Source: Flectonema sp. DT1601 | Lineage: Eukaryota; Euglenozoa; Diplonemea; Diplonemida; Diplonemidae | Direction: 5' to 3' | Length of the DNA stretch: 64,000 nt | NCBI GenBank assembly: GCA_964019425.1 | Contig: OZ025791.1 | Span: 1,154,501 to 1,218,500 of the forward strand | In this document: positions 10,988 to 23,918 of the stretch, piece by piece | Position numbering within the stretch: the stretch's first letter is position 1 | Layout: each line of letters starts with the position of its first letter | The notes under the pieces: generated by a model | Seen by the model: the letters and a program-made list of their open reading frames with translations, nothing else | Databases searched by the model: none | What the model was told of the DNA's origin: nothing | Program-made: the position numbers and the translations under genes

Positions 10988-13900
10988 TTATCGCATTGCA
11001 GTGTGTGGTCTTATTCGATCGCAACTCACTGGTTGTGGAGTAATGATTTCAATCGGCGTGTTGGTCAAAAACGGAAACTGTCCGTCTGGAGATGTCATCG
11101 ACGTTGGAATGCCAGGAGCCTGAGGAAGATGGTAAAACCAACCCCACAGCTGCTCAGCTGTTTCTGATATGTTTGGTTGTGCCCACCACTCTGTTGGGAA
11201 TATCTGTCGACCCTTTCGAAGGAGAGCAAGAGATAATCGAAATTGACCAGCTCTAAAAGAAACACTAATCAATTCAATTATTGAACAGTTTGAAATACTA
11301 ACTTGAGGCAGTTTATTATCAGCGGCAGCCTTCTTTACTCCGAGAACTGACCTTCTAAAGTTCTCCTGATCACCAATAGCTAATCGAGCTCGTGACTTTA
11401 TCGATGCTACCTGAAGTCTTCTGACAGCATGACCAGTGCTGTCAACGCCTTTGGATTTGAAAGACGCATTGTCTGGGTCATCCGCAACTGATGAAACAAT
11501 TTTTTGTTGTCTAAGTAAAGTCAGTTTTATTAATTCACAAACAGACTCCAGTCTCTCACTGCAGGTTGCTACGACTGAGTCAGATCCGATTTGCCTGCGA
11601 AACATTAGCTCCTGAGCCTTTGCGAGTTTTCTTTTTATTGTTTCTTCTTGCATGTATAAGTCATCTAACATAGCGCTGTCTTCTGTGGTGGTTGACTTGA
11701 ATGAGGCAACTCTTTGAGTCATAAGAAATAACCATTTATTCCAATACTCGTGATCGTAATCATTTTGTACTAAGAGAGGTGGTGTTGGTAGAGGAACATC
11801 ATTATCCTCAGTTGATACCATTCGATACTGACTATTAGGTCCACATGTCTTAACAACTCTCCTCCCATCCGTTACTGCCAAAGCCTCAATAGGAAGCGTC
11901 AAAGGAATCGGTTTGGCTTGAAGTATGACTTTTTGTTTTGGATGTTTTGGTTTTAATGAATCACAGCTTGCGGGTCTCTTCATAGTAGGTACTGGAATTA
12001 CTGTGTAAGCAGTACGCTTTGGTTGAAGTACCTTATTTGAACTAATTCTATTTGATTGATGATTCTTTAAACGAGTTGAGTAGTTCGGTAATGCCATCGG
12101 AATAGAGTTGGAATTATTCATTTCTAAATCTGTTTCAGAACCATTCTGATTTTGGGTTTCAATCGCAGTAGATGACAACTGTTGATTCTCGTCACTCGTA
12201 CTGTTTGAGGTATTGTCAGGTTCTTCTCTTTTATCTGTCTTGTCTGGATGATATTTCTTTTTTTTCTTTCTCTTATTCCTGTCGGATGATTTCCTTCTAT
12301 TTCCTGTGAATCGGAGAGTTCTCGCAGGTGTTTTTGAAACATTCGGTGATTTCCTTTTAACTCCAGAAGTAGGAGGGGGTTTGATCTCTGATTCGGTCGC
12401 ACGCCCTCGTTGATTGCCAACACCATCATTTAGTATTCCTTTTGATTCAGACTTGTCGCTGTCGTACTCTCGACGATTAGTTTTTAACTCTTCCAGATCA
12501 GGTAGAGAAGCACCCCTTGGAATATTTACTGGTGTTTTATTATCACTTTTTAAATCATCACTACCATCATCGTGTCTACAAGTATAATTTAAATGTTGAT
12601 AGGGTGCTTGTTTGTAGAATCGACTGCCAGCACCACCACCGTCACCTTTTTTCAAAATCTTTTTGTGATGATTCATCGAAGAAGAGGGCTCAGCAGGAGA
12701 TAAATCCACCGCCTGCAACACAACTGATGTTCCTTTGCCGGCTTCCGTCGCGTTCTCCCTTACAAATACTGGTGGTGAAGCCAGGAAAATAGGCCTACTC
12801 CTCCCGACCTTCCTGACCTTACTACGAGTTACCTTCACAGTTGTGTACTGTTTAGAACTTATTAAAGGGGGCGATGGTGGGTCTTCTTTTTTTTCTTCAG
12901 CTAACTGGGAAGTTGTCGGGTTTGTTCGGTGAAATTGTGAATTGACTCTCCGCTGTAATCGCTCAACTTTATAAGATGAAGATTCAATTAAACGACTGTA
13001 CTTCACTTCTAAGGGTTCGTCATCATCATCTTGTCTTTCTTTTGTTAATAAGATCGGATAGACAGTATTTTGTAATTCTTGAAGTTGAATTCTGGTATTG
13101 TAATTTAGCATTGTACTGTACCTAGTGCTGATGTCGAGGAGGACTTCTATTGATTTTCGTGAAGGCTTCTCAGATGGGTCCCTGGTTGGAGGAGGAGCTA
13201 TTGCACTACAGCTGTCAGTTGATGCCTTCTCTGTTTTGTAATTAGTTCCCGTGTTTAATGGTTGTGCATATAACTGAGCAGACTCTAAAATACATCTGAA
13301 CGATTCCTGTTCTGACCGAAGTCTCTCTTGCCGCTGTTGTTGCTGTCGAAGTTCCGCAGCGGCCGTGTCTTCTTTTTTGAACAAGAATTCCATCTCCGGT
13401 ATCATAAAGGCGTCTTCACTTCCTGAACCCGGCAGACCATCTTTGTCATCTGTCGCTAGTAATTTAGAATCGAATTCCTCAGCTGACTGCTGCTGATTAT
13501 CAAGTATCCCAACGGGAGTAGTTTGAGTATTAATAGGCATCGCTGAAGTAACTTCTGACTTGGGGACGTGTAATTGTAATCTAGATATCCCATCAGTGTT
13601 ATCTTCAGAATGTGGTACCGATTTTCTTATCGACGTTTCATTGTTATCGTCGCTATCGTCATCTTCATCGTGAGGAGATTTAGATATTAAAGCATCGGTT
13701 AATGTCCTTTCGTAGTTGGGATATGAAGAATCGATTTCCAAGTTCTTTAGTAACATTTCTTCAGTAGTCAGTTCATCATTAGAGTCTTCCTCTGATTGAT
13801 GTTCTGATTGATGTGCAACTTCAGAACTCAAAACCCCATCTCCTGTGAGGGGATCTGATTGTTCCTTTTCTCTAGCCATCGGTACTTCAACTCTTAGCAT

Positions 13901-16900
13901 GTCTCCGTCAGATAAATTATTTTGATCAAACAATGGAATGACGTTATCGTCAGGAAGTTGATTAAATTCTACTTCGATGATGTCATTCTGAGATTGGTTT
14001 TTATCTGAGCTCGCAGTGCTCACAGATTTGATCGACTCTTTCTGATGATCACTTAAGTCTTCTGAGAGTTCAGCTACCGAATGAGTGACTTCGGCTACTT
14101 CTTCTTGAGACTTATCACCAGGTGACCCTGGTGAGGGTTCACTTAGTCGCTTCTTCTCCAATCGTGAGAGTGCACCTCCAGTAACTGGTCGCCTGCCGCT
14201 TCTTCGAAAACTTCCTTTAGGGCTGTGTAATGTAGTACCTGAGGACTTATTTTTCTTTTTCTTTGAATTAGGAGACGAATCTGAAAGACTATTCTGAGAT
14301 TGGAAAGAGCATTCTCTCATCATCGGAGTTCCCTCATCCTCGAGTTCCTCAACCTGCTCAGTTAGCGAAGATGATAATTTACGTCCTTCAGAACTCTGAT
14401 CAGGCGGAACAGAGAACCGACGCTGTCTCTCAAGTTGAGCGTCTTGCATTTGCTGAAGCTGCCTTCGGAGGGATTCTTGTCTTTCTTGTTCAATCAATTC
14501 ATCGTCTTCGACCCCTCCATCAGATTCCATATCTGGTTCTTCTAATGATTGTTCGCATTGTTGTTGTTGCTGCTGTAAAAGGGCATCTCGCTCTGCAACT
14601 TTTTCCTTCTCGCATTGCATTGATGTTGCTCGAGCTTCTTCTTCAGCTTTTTCGCGGATTGCTTCCAATCTTTTTAATTCTTGTTTAGCTTCCCTGTCGA
14701 GGATTCTATCGAGTTCTTCATCAATACCGAGAGAGTCACAGCTGAGGTTTCGAACGAAGTCTGATGATGATGGCTGATTTGGTAATTCAGAATGTGAGAT
14801 GTCAATCGACGACTCAGCCACGGATTGTCTTCTCTGTTGGTCTCTTTCTTGGATTACTTCTGAAAGAATAGTTTCAGGAGACATTAAGTGATCAATCGCT
14901 TCATCGTCTAAAAGGTAATCATGTTCAACATCACTCGTTACAGAGTCTTCTTGTAATGAATTACTTGGTGAAAGGTTTAATGATTTTTTATTAACCCTCC
15001 GCAGCTCCTCAAGCTTAGCATTGGAGACTTCAGGGTGTAATTCTACTCCGCAGAGGTTGGTTTCTAAGATCGATGTGGAGACTTCAGCTACTTTTGATTT
15101 TCGACGGTTTCTCCCGACAGGTTTTCGAACAAGCGCCGGGTTGAAACCAACTAAATTAAGTATACTGTAGGGTTGACATCTTATTGATTTTGTTAGCAAT
15201 TTTTTTTCCCATTTTTTTGAAATTGCTTGGAATTTTGATTGCAATTCAAATTTCGGTTCAAAAGCAGTTTTATATTGTAATTTTGAGATATTCGCAATAC
15301 GACGATTCCGAGTCTCGACAGGTATGTTATCAACCACTATCGGTAATCGGTGTATTTGATATTCAGCTAGTTCGATTACTTTCGCTACTTTTATTTTACT
15401 CTGTTTGAACATCAGTACATTCTTTCTACCAATATCACCAATCAAATCTTGGAGGTGTTTAAATATAAGGTATCGTAGGATGGGGTAGTTAAATGATCTT
15501 TTTACTTTTTTTACGACTTGTTCGTTGCAAGTTTCTAACTCTTGAGGGTCCTCGTTGTTGTTTTTTTTTAAATCCTTCAGAGCTTCCTGACCAGGTTTTG
15601 CTGTTTTAACAATCGGAACTTTTGGAGAACAATAAAACAATCTCTGAGTTAAGAAAGGAATATCACTGGGACCTAAACCGTCTACTGTAAAGGCTGGGTT
15701 TTGTAAGTGAATTCTAATAGCAGTCCTCTGAGCTAAGAATCTATAAACGATTCTATTCTCCCTCCGCTGACGACCCAGAACTTCAATAAAAAGAGATCTT
15801 CGATGTTCTTCTAAAAATTGAAGACAGTTCGGAACATCAACATTATGAGTGTTCGAATCATAAAAAGGAGGTCCTAAACTAGCGAGTAGAACTTTAGCTT
15901 TTTCAAGACGAAAGTTTCGGTGATCCGCGAGCAGTGAGCGGCTTGGCTTTAATGCATCAGATGTTTCATAGCTAGGATCCTTCTTAGGAAATGATGAATT
16001 CACGACTGCGTTCTCCCTCTCAAACGGATCATCAAAATCAGCTGCCGCCGTGGGATCCGCAGCCAGACTGCGTTTTCGATCATCAGCTGCAGCATTTCTC
16101 TTTTCAGACTCTTCTCTGACTGAGTACGGAATTAGAAGTGGGTCTTGTAAACCTCCTTTCTGTTGTCCTACTGGAACACAATAATAATTACCTGCCGTAT
16201 CTGTTCCCAACATTGAGGGTGAGAGGGATCCATTTGCTTTTAGAAGTAGCAGTCGACACACTTTATTAAATAATTGACAATCACCATTAGCTGATTCCTT
16301 CCATAGTTCCCACTGATGACGTGTCAGGTGTTGTGATCTCGTGTACTTCGCATAGTTTGGATCTGACACTTCAGAGTGAAGAGCAGAGGAGATGGTTGCT
16401 GTCTGCGCAGTGCGAGTGACAAAGAACGTGTTGTCCTTATTGGACTTTGCGACTGTTGGTTGATACTCTGTTGTTTGCTCACTAGCGTGTAGTAGTCTTT
16501 GAGAGAGGGATGAAAGAGATACAATTCTCGATTGTTCAGCACAATTCTTTCTAAAGTCTAAATATTCCTCCTTCAGCTTAACCGTATCAATCATCGGTAC
16601 GAGGACTGGTACCGTACATCCTCGTAATCTAGCGACCCGTTTTACGTCGTTCGCGATGACTACGTGATGCCAACACCGTAGAACTGTTTTCGCCAACTGC
16701 GTCATCCGAAGAGAATAGTGTTTTGATACGAATAATCTGAAGAACTTTCTTCCTCGGATATAAGCTTTCCACCTCCTCCATTTGGTAGAAGTACATAATA
16801 AGATGTCATCTTTTATTAATATTGAGAGTGCTAATAATGCTAATGGTCGATGATGAACTAATCTAAACAAAGCTGCCGTAGTCGTCACATTTAATAAATC

Positions 16901-18420
16901 AAATCTCCGTTTCCAAATTGTGAGAAACCTGAACTGCGTTATCTTCTTCGCACACTCCAGAAGACGACTTTGTTCGTGTCGTTCGTTGATATATGTGACC
17001 CACCTACTGATGTAGAATGATAACGTTGCTTTCTCTAAAGCTTGAAGTTGTAATTTATTCATCGATAACATCATCCAAGAAGTAAATGACTTCCTCTGTA
17101 AAGTATAACAATTATGAGCCTCTGCCAGTAAATTTCGCTCTCGTTTTGCTCTTCTTCGATGGGTGTAGTTGACCCACTCAAGTAAACAAGATAAAACCTT
17201 ATCTCCAAAATTCAAAGTGTGAACTCGTTCCCGAAGTCTTTTTTTGTAGGCGTCTTTCTCAACCCAAACATCCCACAGAGGGAATTCCATGGAAAAAGTT
17301 TTTCGACGAAAACCAGTTTCAACATTAACCTGCGTCTGTATGTACATCGTGTAACGATACCACATTATTATAATGTTTTGGATGGTTTGCTGTTTTCTGC
17401 ATTTTTGTAATTTGTCAAGTGCGAATTGTCTTTTCAGAGAAACAATATTTGAGAATCCCAACATCCCTGCGAAACCCATTTTCCGTAACCACATTTTGTA
17501 GTGGCGGATTGCTGTTCGCAGAGGGATCCAGGCTGCGAATATTTTCTTCTTCAAACGGTAGTTTCGTTCTTTAACTACACCTTTAATACGTAAATATCTT
17601 TTTCTATCTCTCAACATTCTCCACAATGATTGTAATTGGATGATTCCGAGAGCAGCTTTTCTCTTGGATCCCGAAAGTCTTGGAGTCTGTCCACGAGAAG
17701 TATTATTATTATTATTAGAATCATCCCTAAGTGAGGTGTGAGTTGACGACTCTGCTGGTGATGCTGAAATGATGTCAAGTGATTCAGTTTCAACTTTAGA
17801 TGTACCCATCGTTAATAATTGGACCCATTCACTTCCTCTTTTCGTCGACTCTGCAATACTGCGATCAAGAATTGGTGGTTCTTGTTCTAAAATCGTTAGT
17901 AGCTGCTTCTCCCCTCTCACGTCGATCTCACGGAGTTTTTGCCTCGCTTTCTCAACTAATTTATCGTAGTGGGTGAATCTGATATAGTTTTTTTTTTTTT
18001 TTTTTTCCCTTCAAATTCACAAAAAAAAAAAAAAAGGAAGTAAGTCAACCATTTCGAAATCATAAAAACACCAAACCTAAAATACGCATTATCAGCGATG
18101 CCTTGTAGAGCTTTGATCTTCCAACTTGCATCGTCGTTATTGGAAAGGGTTTCGAAAAGGTGAAGTGAATGAATTCTAATATTGTCGTGAGCCTCTTCGA
18201 GTGCAGCTAGTGATTCGAATCGCAGCTTGCTGCAAAGTTCTATTAGCTGAAGGCAAAGACAATCCTTTTCGTTATCTCCGACACCAACAGCTCCTTGTCG
18301 TAATATTGAGAGCGTTTCTACAAAAGAATCCCCACGTGGGATGCTCTGTAGTTCCAACAGCTCTTCCTCAAAGTTGTACTTTATTTCATCAAATACCAAC
18401 ACCTCAGCTGATGAGGTCAT
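10988..18420 (-). CDS. Large Sfi1-like/IQ repeat protein (2 exons)
   Basis: Exons 18420-18077 and 17978-10988 join through a 98-bp intron (17979-18076), giving 2444 residues. The join turns TTTAG|A into a Phe-Arg reading and continues without a break. CACCACAG lies two bases before the first ATG. About residues 190-550 contain an IQ-like segment (IIQLQSLWRMLRDRKR) and several Trp-containing helical repeats such as FTSWMMLSMNKLQ, ISRWVTYINERHEQ and LTIWKRRF. Their spacing resembles Sfi1 centrin-binding repeats of centrosomes and basal bodies. The middle is acidic, coiled coil and Gln-rich; the tail of about 450 residues is unassigned but has a folded-looking end. A role at basal bodies or the centrosome is inferred from the repeats. 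The family assignment is tentative; the gene itself is firm. Confidence 0.8.
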
Positions 18421-18697
18421 TTCTGTGGTGAAAATAATAAACATAAAATAAAAAAACTAAACACAAACACCAATTTTTTTATTTTTTTGTATAACAGAAC
18501 TACTCACAAAAGGCATCAATACAACAAACTAATTTTTTTTTTTTTTTTTTTTTCCCCAAAAAAAAGAGGCTAAAATATAAAGGGGGAAACTTTCTATGAG
18601 GGATACAATACAGCTTGCACGGTAGTCTGCTGTGAATGCAGATTAATTGTAAAAAACAGTTTAAGGGAACAATAGAACTTCTCTAACAACAGGAATG
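18421..18697. other. Intergenic, T-run
   Basis: A short spacer between the Sfi1-like start and the kinesin stop. It contains a T21 run near 18533-18553 followed by cccc and a short A-run, the same T-spacer-A layout seen inside several introns. No gene. Confidence 0.6.
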
Positions 18698-21600
18698 TTA
18701 ATACCTCGGAAGTCTCGGAGGTGATATTCTGGACAGCTGAAGCTCTTTGTTAGCAAGAGCCTCAGTTTGTTGTTTTATAACCGCTTGTAACTGTGCGATC
18801 ATTGACTTTAAGTTTGCATTATCACTTTGTACGGCAGAGAGCTCGTCTTCAGATGTTCTAATATCACTTGCATTGCCTTCGTAAATCTCTAATTTTTCGA
18901 GAGTCACACGAAGAGTCTCTCCAAGTGTCTGAATAGCATTATCACCCACTTCCTTTACTACAGAAACAGTTTTCTTGGTGTCAGTTATTTCAATTTCTAG
19001 TTCCGAAATCATACTTTGCTGAGAAGCACATATCTGAGTCAAATCGGATAGTTCGTTCCGAAGACGTTCAACTTCAACAGCAGCAGCCTGTTTTGATTAG
19101 TTTCGTACAAATAAAAATAATGAGCTCAGACAACGACGCAGAAGATGCCGCACAGGAGTTCTACGACACCGAAAGGATGTTTAGCGTAGCAGCAGTTAAA
19201 GACTTGCAGTCGAAGGAATAGTCAGTTAGGAGAAACGTTCTGTCATTGAAGGCTCACTGGAAAGCAGCAAATACAACAACAAGGATAGCTAGTAATTGCT
19301 GAGAAGGAAATACACGCGAGAGGGGTCCACAATTCTCACATCGCCAGTAGCCACAAGTATCATAAATAGACTAATCATGGATATGCAGCAAATGCTGAAG
19401 AGACAGAAGTGGGTACAAAGAGAAAGTCTTCCTTCCAGTACATACCTCGCGGTAAATTAACTATTACTGGAGGGGCAAGGGGAAGGTGTTGAGGTGAAGC
19501 CTCCGACAGGTTTCAACAGAGTTGTCCAACAGAATACCTCAATAGGTACTCTACTCTGAGATATATTAGGTAATAGATTTCATAAGAATACTTTAAAGAG
19601 AACTATTATCTAATTATGAGGAAAAGGTGACCTGACTGAAGTGATGCAGTCTAATGAATGAGGTGGTTGCAATCAAAACATACGTCGACGATATTCTTCT
19701 TCACAAACTCGTGCCTTTCCTGTTCCTGCTGCCGCTCACGTTCCTGAGCAGCTTCTTTGTGTCGGAGGAGTCGGAGTTGGTTTTTGGCTTTTGCTTGTAG
19801 TTTGCTGTATTATGTTTTGATTATGCGCTGCAAGGATGGATATCTCCATAGAGATAATATCAGGTGTTGTGATTACGGATGTTTAAAATGGTTGAATATC
19901 TTAAAAAGATAAACATACGAATGGTCCTCACGAAGGTCATTTAGTTTTGATTCTTCTTCTGATGCTCGCTGGACAAGTTCTTGTTGACGAACTAGTTCTC
20001 GTTCTAGTCTTCCCTGTTCTCTTGAACTTCCTTCAATATCAGATTCCCATCGTTGTTGTTCTCGTTGAAGTTGATCTCTTTGTTGAGTTCTTCGGTAGAG
20101 TTGTACTCGTAGTTCATTCAAATCCTTCTTCGCTGCCTCCAATTTTTCTTCTGCTGAGTCCCTGCCTCCCTTCTCATCTCGAAGTTGTTCTTTTGTTAAT
20201 AGTAAGTTATCCGACAATAGTTCCTTCTCACTACTCAACTCATCAAACTGAGTCTGCAATTCTTTAAATCTCTTCTGAAGGGTGACGAGTACTGAAGGTC
20301 GTTCAAGAGGGGAACTCTGAGTGCTAGTTTTGAAAGGAGGAGGAGAGTCAACTGACTGTTGAAGTTCAGGTGATTTCTCTTTATGTTGACGAAGAGGACT
20401 TCGAGTAGGTGATCGACTGGTAGTAGTTTGAGGTATCAGATGACTTTCTCTACTTGGTGAACGTGAATAACTTTCATTAGCTCCCACAAATGAAACATCT
20501 TTACTCGTTGGAGACAATGACCGCTCCAACGGAGTAGGAAGCGCCTCCGCAACACATATCTCTGAAGCATTCGTTGATGTTGAAGAAGACGACGTTCTTC
20601 TATTCTTTTGAACAAAATACTCATTCTCCTGTCTAAGTAATACAGGACTATTTGTTATATGAGATGCGATATTCGGAGGTAAAGGTGAAGTCAGTCTTCC
20701 TCTCACACCCCCAACTGATACGCTCCTTTTTGGATTTAGTTCTAATGGTTCCCTAGCAGGACTCACTTGTTGTTTCTTATTTAAATTATCCATAAATGAC
20801 ACCATCGTTTCTTTTAGAGATGCTGTCTCACGTTGTTGTTCTAACATTGAACTTTTGAGAAAATTATTTTCTTCTGTAAGTCGGAGGACTTCTGGGTTAG
20901 GAACATCACTCTTTGTTAGTTGGTGTCTGACGTTATTATATTCTTCGTAAACATCAATTGTCGGAACAGATGTCGACGTAGCTGACCTAGTAATGTCAGC
21001 TTCAAAAGGAACTGGTGGAGATGTTGCTGTGTTGGGATAGAGTTCAAGTATGTCTCCAATTAATACTTTTCTAAGGTCAGTAAACATAACCAAGCCGCTG
21101 TTATTCTCACAATCTAATGCAGCGAGAAACGGTGCAGTCAGATGATCAAGTCCAGCATCAGCTAAGAAAGTTGCCAACGCATTCAAATTTAAGTACCCAC
21201 CCTGACCCCCGCCAAGCTGCTTAGAGCGCAGACTGCTAAAAGCATCCTCCAGAGATCCGAACTGTGATAAGAATGCCTTCAGAATGATACTCCAGCCTCC
21301 AGTCTGTTGAGGTTGAGTAATATGATGGTGTTGTTGTTGTTGTTGATGTTGAATGACATCAACAAGTTCTCCAGAGTGAAGTGCTTGTTGTTGAAAGTGT
21401 TGAAGACGATGTTCTGATTTGTTTAATTGTTCCACCAAATCATCCTCCTGAAGTGACTGCTGTTCATTACGATGAGGCTGATGGAGATATTGGTGTTGAT
21501 GTTGATGGTGGTGGTGCTGGTGGTGGTGTTGATGCTGATGCTGATGGTGGTGTTGGTGATGGTGGTGCATTACTTCCGCTGCTGTTGGTATTTCGTAAAT

Positions 21601-23574
21601 TTTTCCTCCCGCGGAGGACATTCTATTTGGAGATACGGATCTCTGAGAGATGTCGATCTCCTTTTGTTGAATACCTTGCGAGTCTTTGCCAACCTCACTA
21701 TCACTACCACCACCAACAACAACATTCTCATTATTTAACAAATGATGACTACCAATACCAACACCAGAAGTACTTGACTGTTGGCTGGTGATGTTATCAA
21801 CTGACGGATTGGTTTCATAAATACCAGACTGCGATTGAACAACAGAAGGAGTTTGTTCAGAACTAACTGTTGGGTCAGCGTGAGTACTGACTGTAGCAGC
21901 GTCAGTTAGAGTCGGTTGTATTTCAAACTGGGACACCTCGGTACCAGAACCCGACATATCAACAGGCACACCCATACCAGTCGGTAGTTGTGGTTGTGGT
22001 TGACTCTTACTTTTAACAAGTGTTTTCACCTCTTCAAGAGCCTCTCTGATCTTATGAAGTTCGTGACTCTGTCTTCTACTTCGATCACCTTCAGAGTTAT
22101 CACCAGTTCTGTGAAGATGTTGAAGAGTGCCGACAATCATTTGCATTTTATTGCCGAGCGACTGCTGTCTTTTTACAACATTCTCAAGCTCCTCTACTTT
22201 GTGCTTTTGAATATTTGTAAACTGCGACAACCTCGCATTCCATTCATGTTTTAGATTTTGTAACACTTGCTGTGTCTCACTCAACTTATTTTCTAAACTC
22301 ATAGTCGCGTAGTTATCAGTTCCTGAAGTAGTCGGTTGAGAGCCTGTTGTCTGACCTTGTCCACTATTAAGTTCTTGTTTTAGAAGATCAACTTCTTCCA
22401 TCAAAAGTCTAATTCTCTTTTTCGAAGGATCTTCATTGATAATTGGTTTTGTGGTCAGACACTTCGCACGCTCTGCAAACCGAAGCGTTGAGAGTGAGAG
22501 CTCATAATTTGAGAACGTCGGAGGAAGTGTACAGAGCATTACAGTCTTTGAATTACCTCCAAGGGATTCTTTAAGTAACCAAGTCAGTGATGAGTCTCTG
22601 TACGGAATGTGTCTTCTACTTGGTGAAGAGTAGTCGGTTTGTTGAGAACCGCTGTCGGTTTCTGCCAAGGCGTTCACAACCTTTCCGAGTGTTGTAAGAG
22701 ATTGATTAATCTGAACGCTATCTTTGGAAGTATTTTCCGCAGTGTTCGCTCGTTCAGAACCAGCCAAGTCAACCAAAGTTATCCGCGACTCCCTCTCTGT
22801 AGTAGTGTCTTGAATTGCTTCTACTTGAGTAAAAGTGATAACATATAAACCATGACTACGAGATGATCTGTCATTATTTCTCGTTGACGCAATGGTTCGA
22901 GTCTTTGCACTTCTCTTTAAAAGTTTTAAGATATCATCCGGCCCTCTGACAACACACTTTGTTGCTCCATCAACATAAGGACCTGTGACTGGATGCTCTC
23001 GAATCCTCGGCTCTTTACTTTTTTGAAGTAAGCAGCGAACCTTTTCATTATATATTTCAATGTGGGAGACCTCAGCTTGGAAGTCCCATTTTGAAGTCCG
23101 ATTTCCCTCACTTGATGATGCTGCTGCTTGTGATGCGGCTTTTAATTTGTAAGCCTCCTTAAAGAGTTCACGAGAGAGGTTCAAGATTAAACCGTCAGTT
23201 TTGTTTGAAATTTGTGCTGTTGAATTATTGCAGTCACCTTCCATGGTGTATGTCTTACCCGATCCAGTCTGACCGTAGGCGAATATGCAAGTGTGGTATC
23301 CAGCTAGTGCGTGTTGAACTGCTGGTGTTCCAACTCTTTTAAAGATATCAAGTTGACTGCAGCGTTCGTTAAAAACAGAATCAAATTCCCAAACCTGACC
23401 AGTCCCTGGTAATGTTGTACTTCCCATAGTAATGTCTTTCTTTATTAATTCAACACACTTTCCTCTTGAAGTCTGAACGCATATCTCATCTTCTTCCTGA
23501 TCTTCTCTCGGTAACAACGGTCTGACTCGAACAACTACTTCAACCCGACTGCTGGTGAGAGGCTGAGAACTCAT
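18698..23574 (-). CDS. Kinesin-3-like motor protein (3 exons)
   Basis: Exons 23574-19919, 19804-19684 and 19087-18698 give 1388 residues. The N-terminal motor (about 8-385) has the P-loop GQTGSGKT at 101-108, switch I NDRSSRSH and switch II DLAGSE. It also has INQSLTTLGKVVNAL and YRDSSLTWLLKESLGGNSKT, the spelling typical of kinesin-3 (Unc-104/KIF1) motors. It is a plus-end microtubule motor by family. I see no FHA domain after the motor. The middle is low complexity with a long His/Gln tract (about residues 665-705). A pair of EF-hand-like helices follows (about 760-850; loop around DCENNSGLVMFTD). The C-terminus is coiled coil, completed by two small exons that stay in register across both joins (introns 19805-19918 and 19088-19683). 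Cargo is unknown. Confidence 0.9.
19088..19683. other. 596-bp kinesin intron, far longer than the others
   Basis: The minus-strand donor is GTATG and the acceptor AAAACAG, both phase 0. At 596 bp it is about five times the next longest host intron. The plus strand carries coding-looking stretches: 19120-19221 encodes a 33-residue acidic peptide starting MSSDNDAEDAAQEFYDTERM. The same frame continues after one stop for 26 codons, and a shifted frame (19299-19460) runs 53 codons. They could be remains of a nested gene, or chance. I see no convincing extra kinesin exon on the minus strand. Confidence 0.5.
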
Positions 23575-23918
23575 TTTTTTTTCTTTTTCTATTCCGTTGT
23601 CGTGGATGGGGTTGGCCCCCCACTACGGTCCCACCCCGCAGCTGTAAAATATAAGTCACGATAAACAAAATCACAAAATACGAAGTCATCTATTGCTGCC
23701 CCTGCTCACAACCTGATCAGAATAATATAACATTTATAGACAACGAGATTTCGACCGAGTTGACTAAATCAGTGAAGTCAAACAACACTTTACTAAAACA
23801 CTATAACAGAATGCGATGCGGTAACACTACGAAACGCTAATACGATTAATGTGTTGGAAAAGCAGCACAAGTCTGATCTCACAAAACTATATTTTATAAC
23901 CAGAAAGAAGTTATCAGT
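23575..23918. other. Intergenic spacer
   Basis: About 340 bp between the CPSF1 stop and the kinesin start. A C/G-rich patch (about 23610-23640) lies just upstream of the kinesin ATG and may be 5' UTR or promoter. GGAATAG sits about 14 nt before that ATG. No coding region. Confidence 0.5.

Noticed and set aside
17918-17920. GTG as start of the Sfi1-like protein
   Set aside because: The frame continues upstream and joins cleanly to an ATG-bearing exon through a GT-AG intron, so the start is at 18420.
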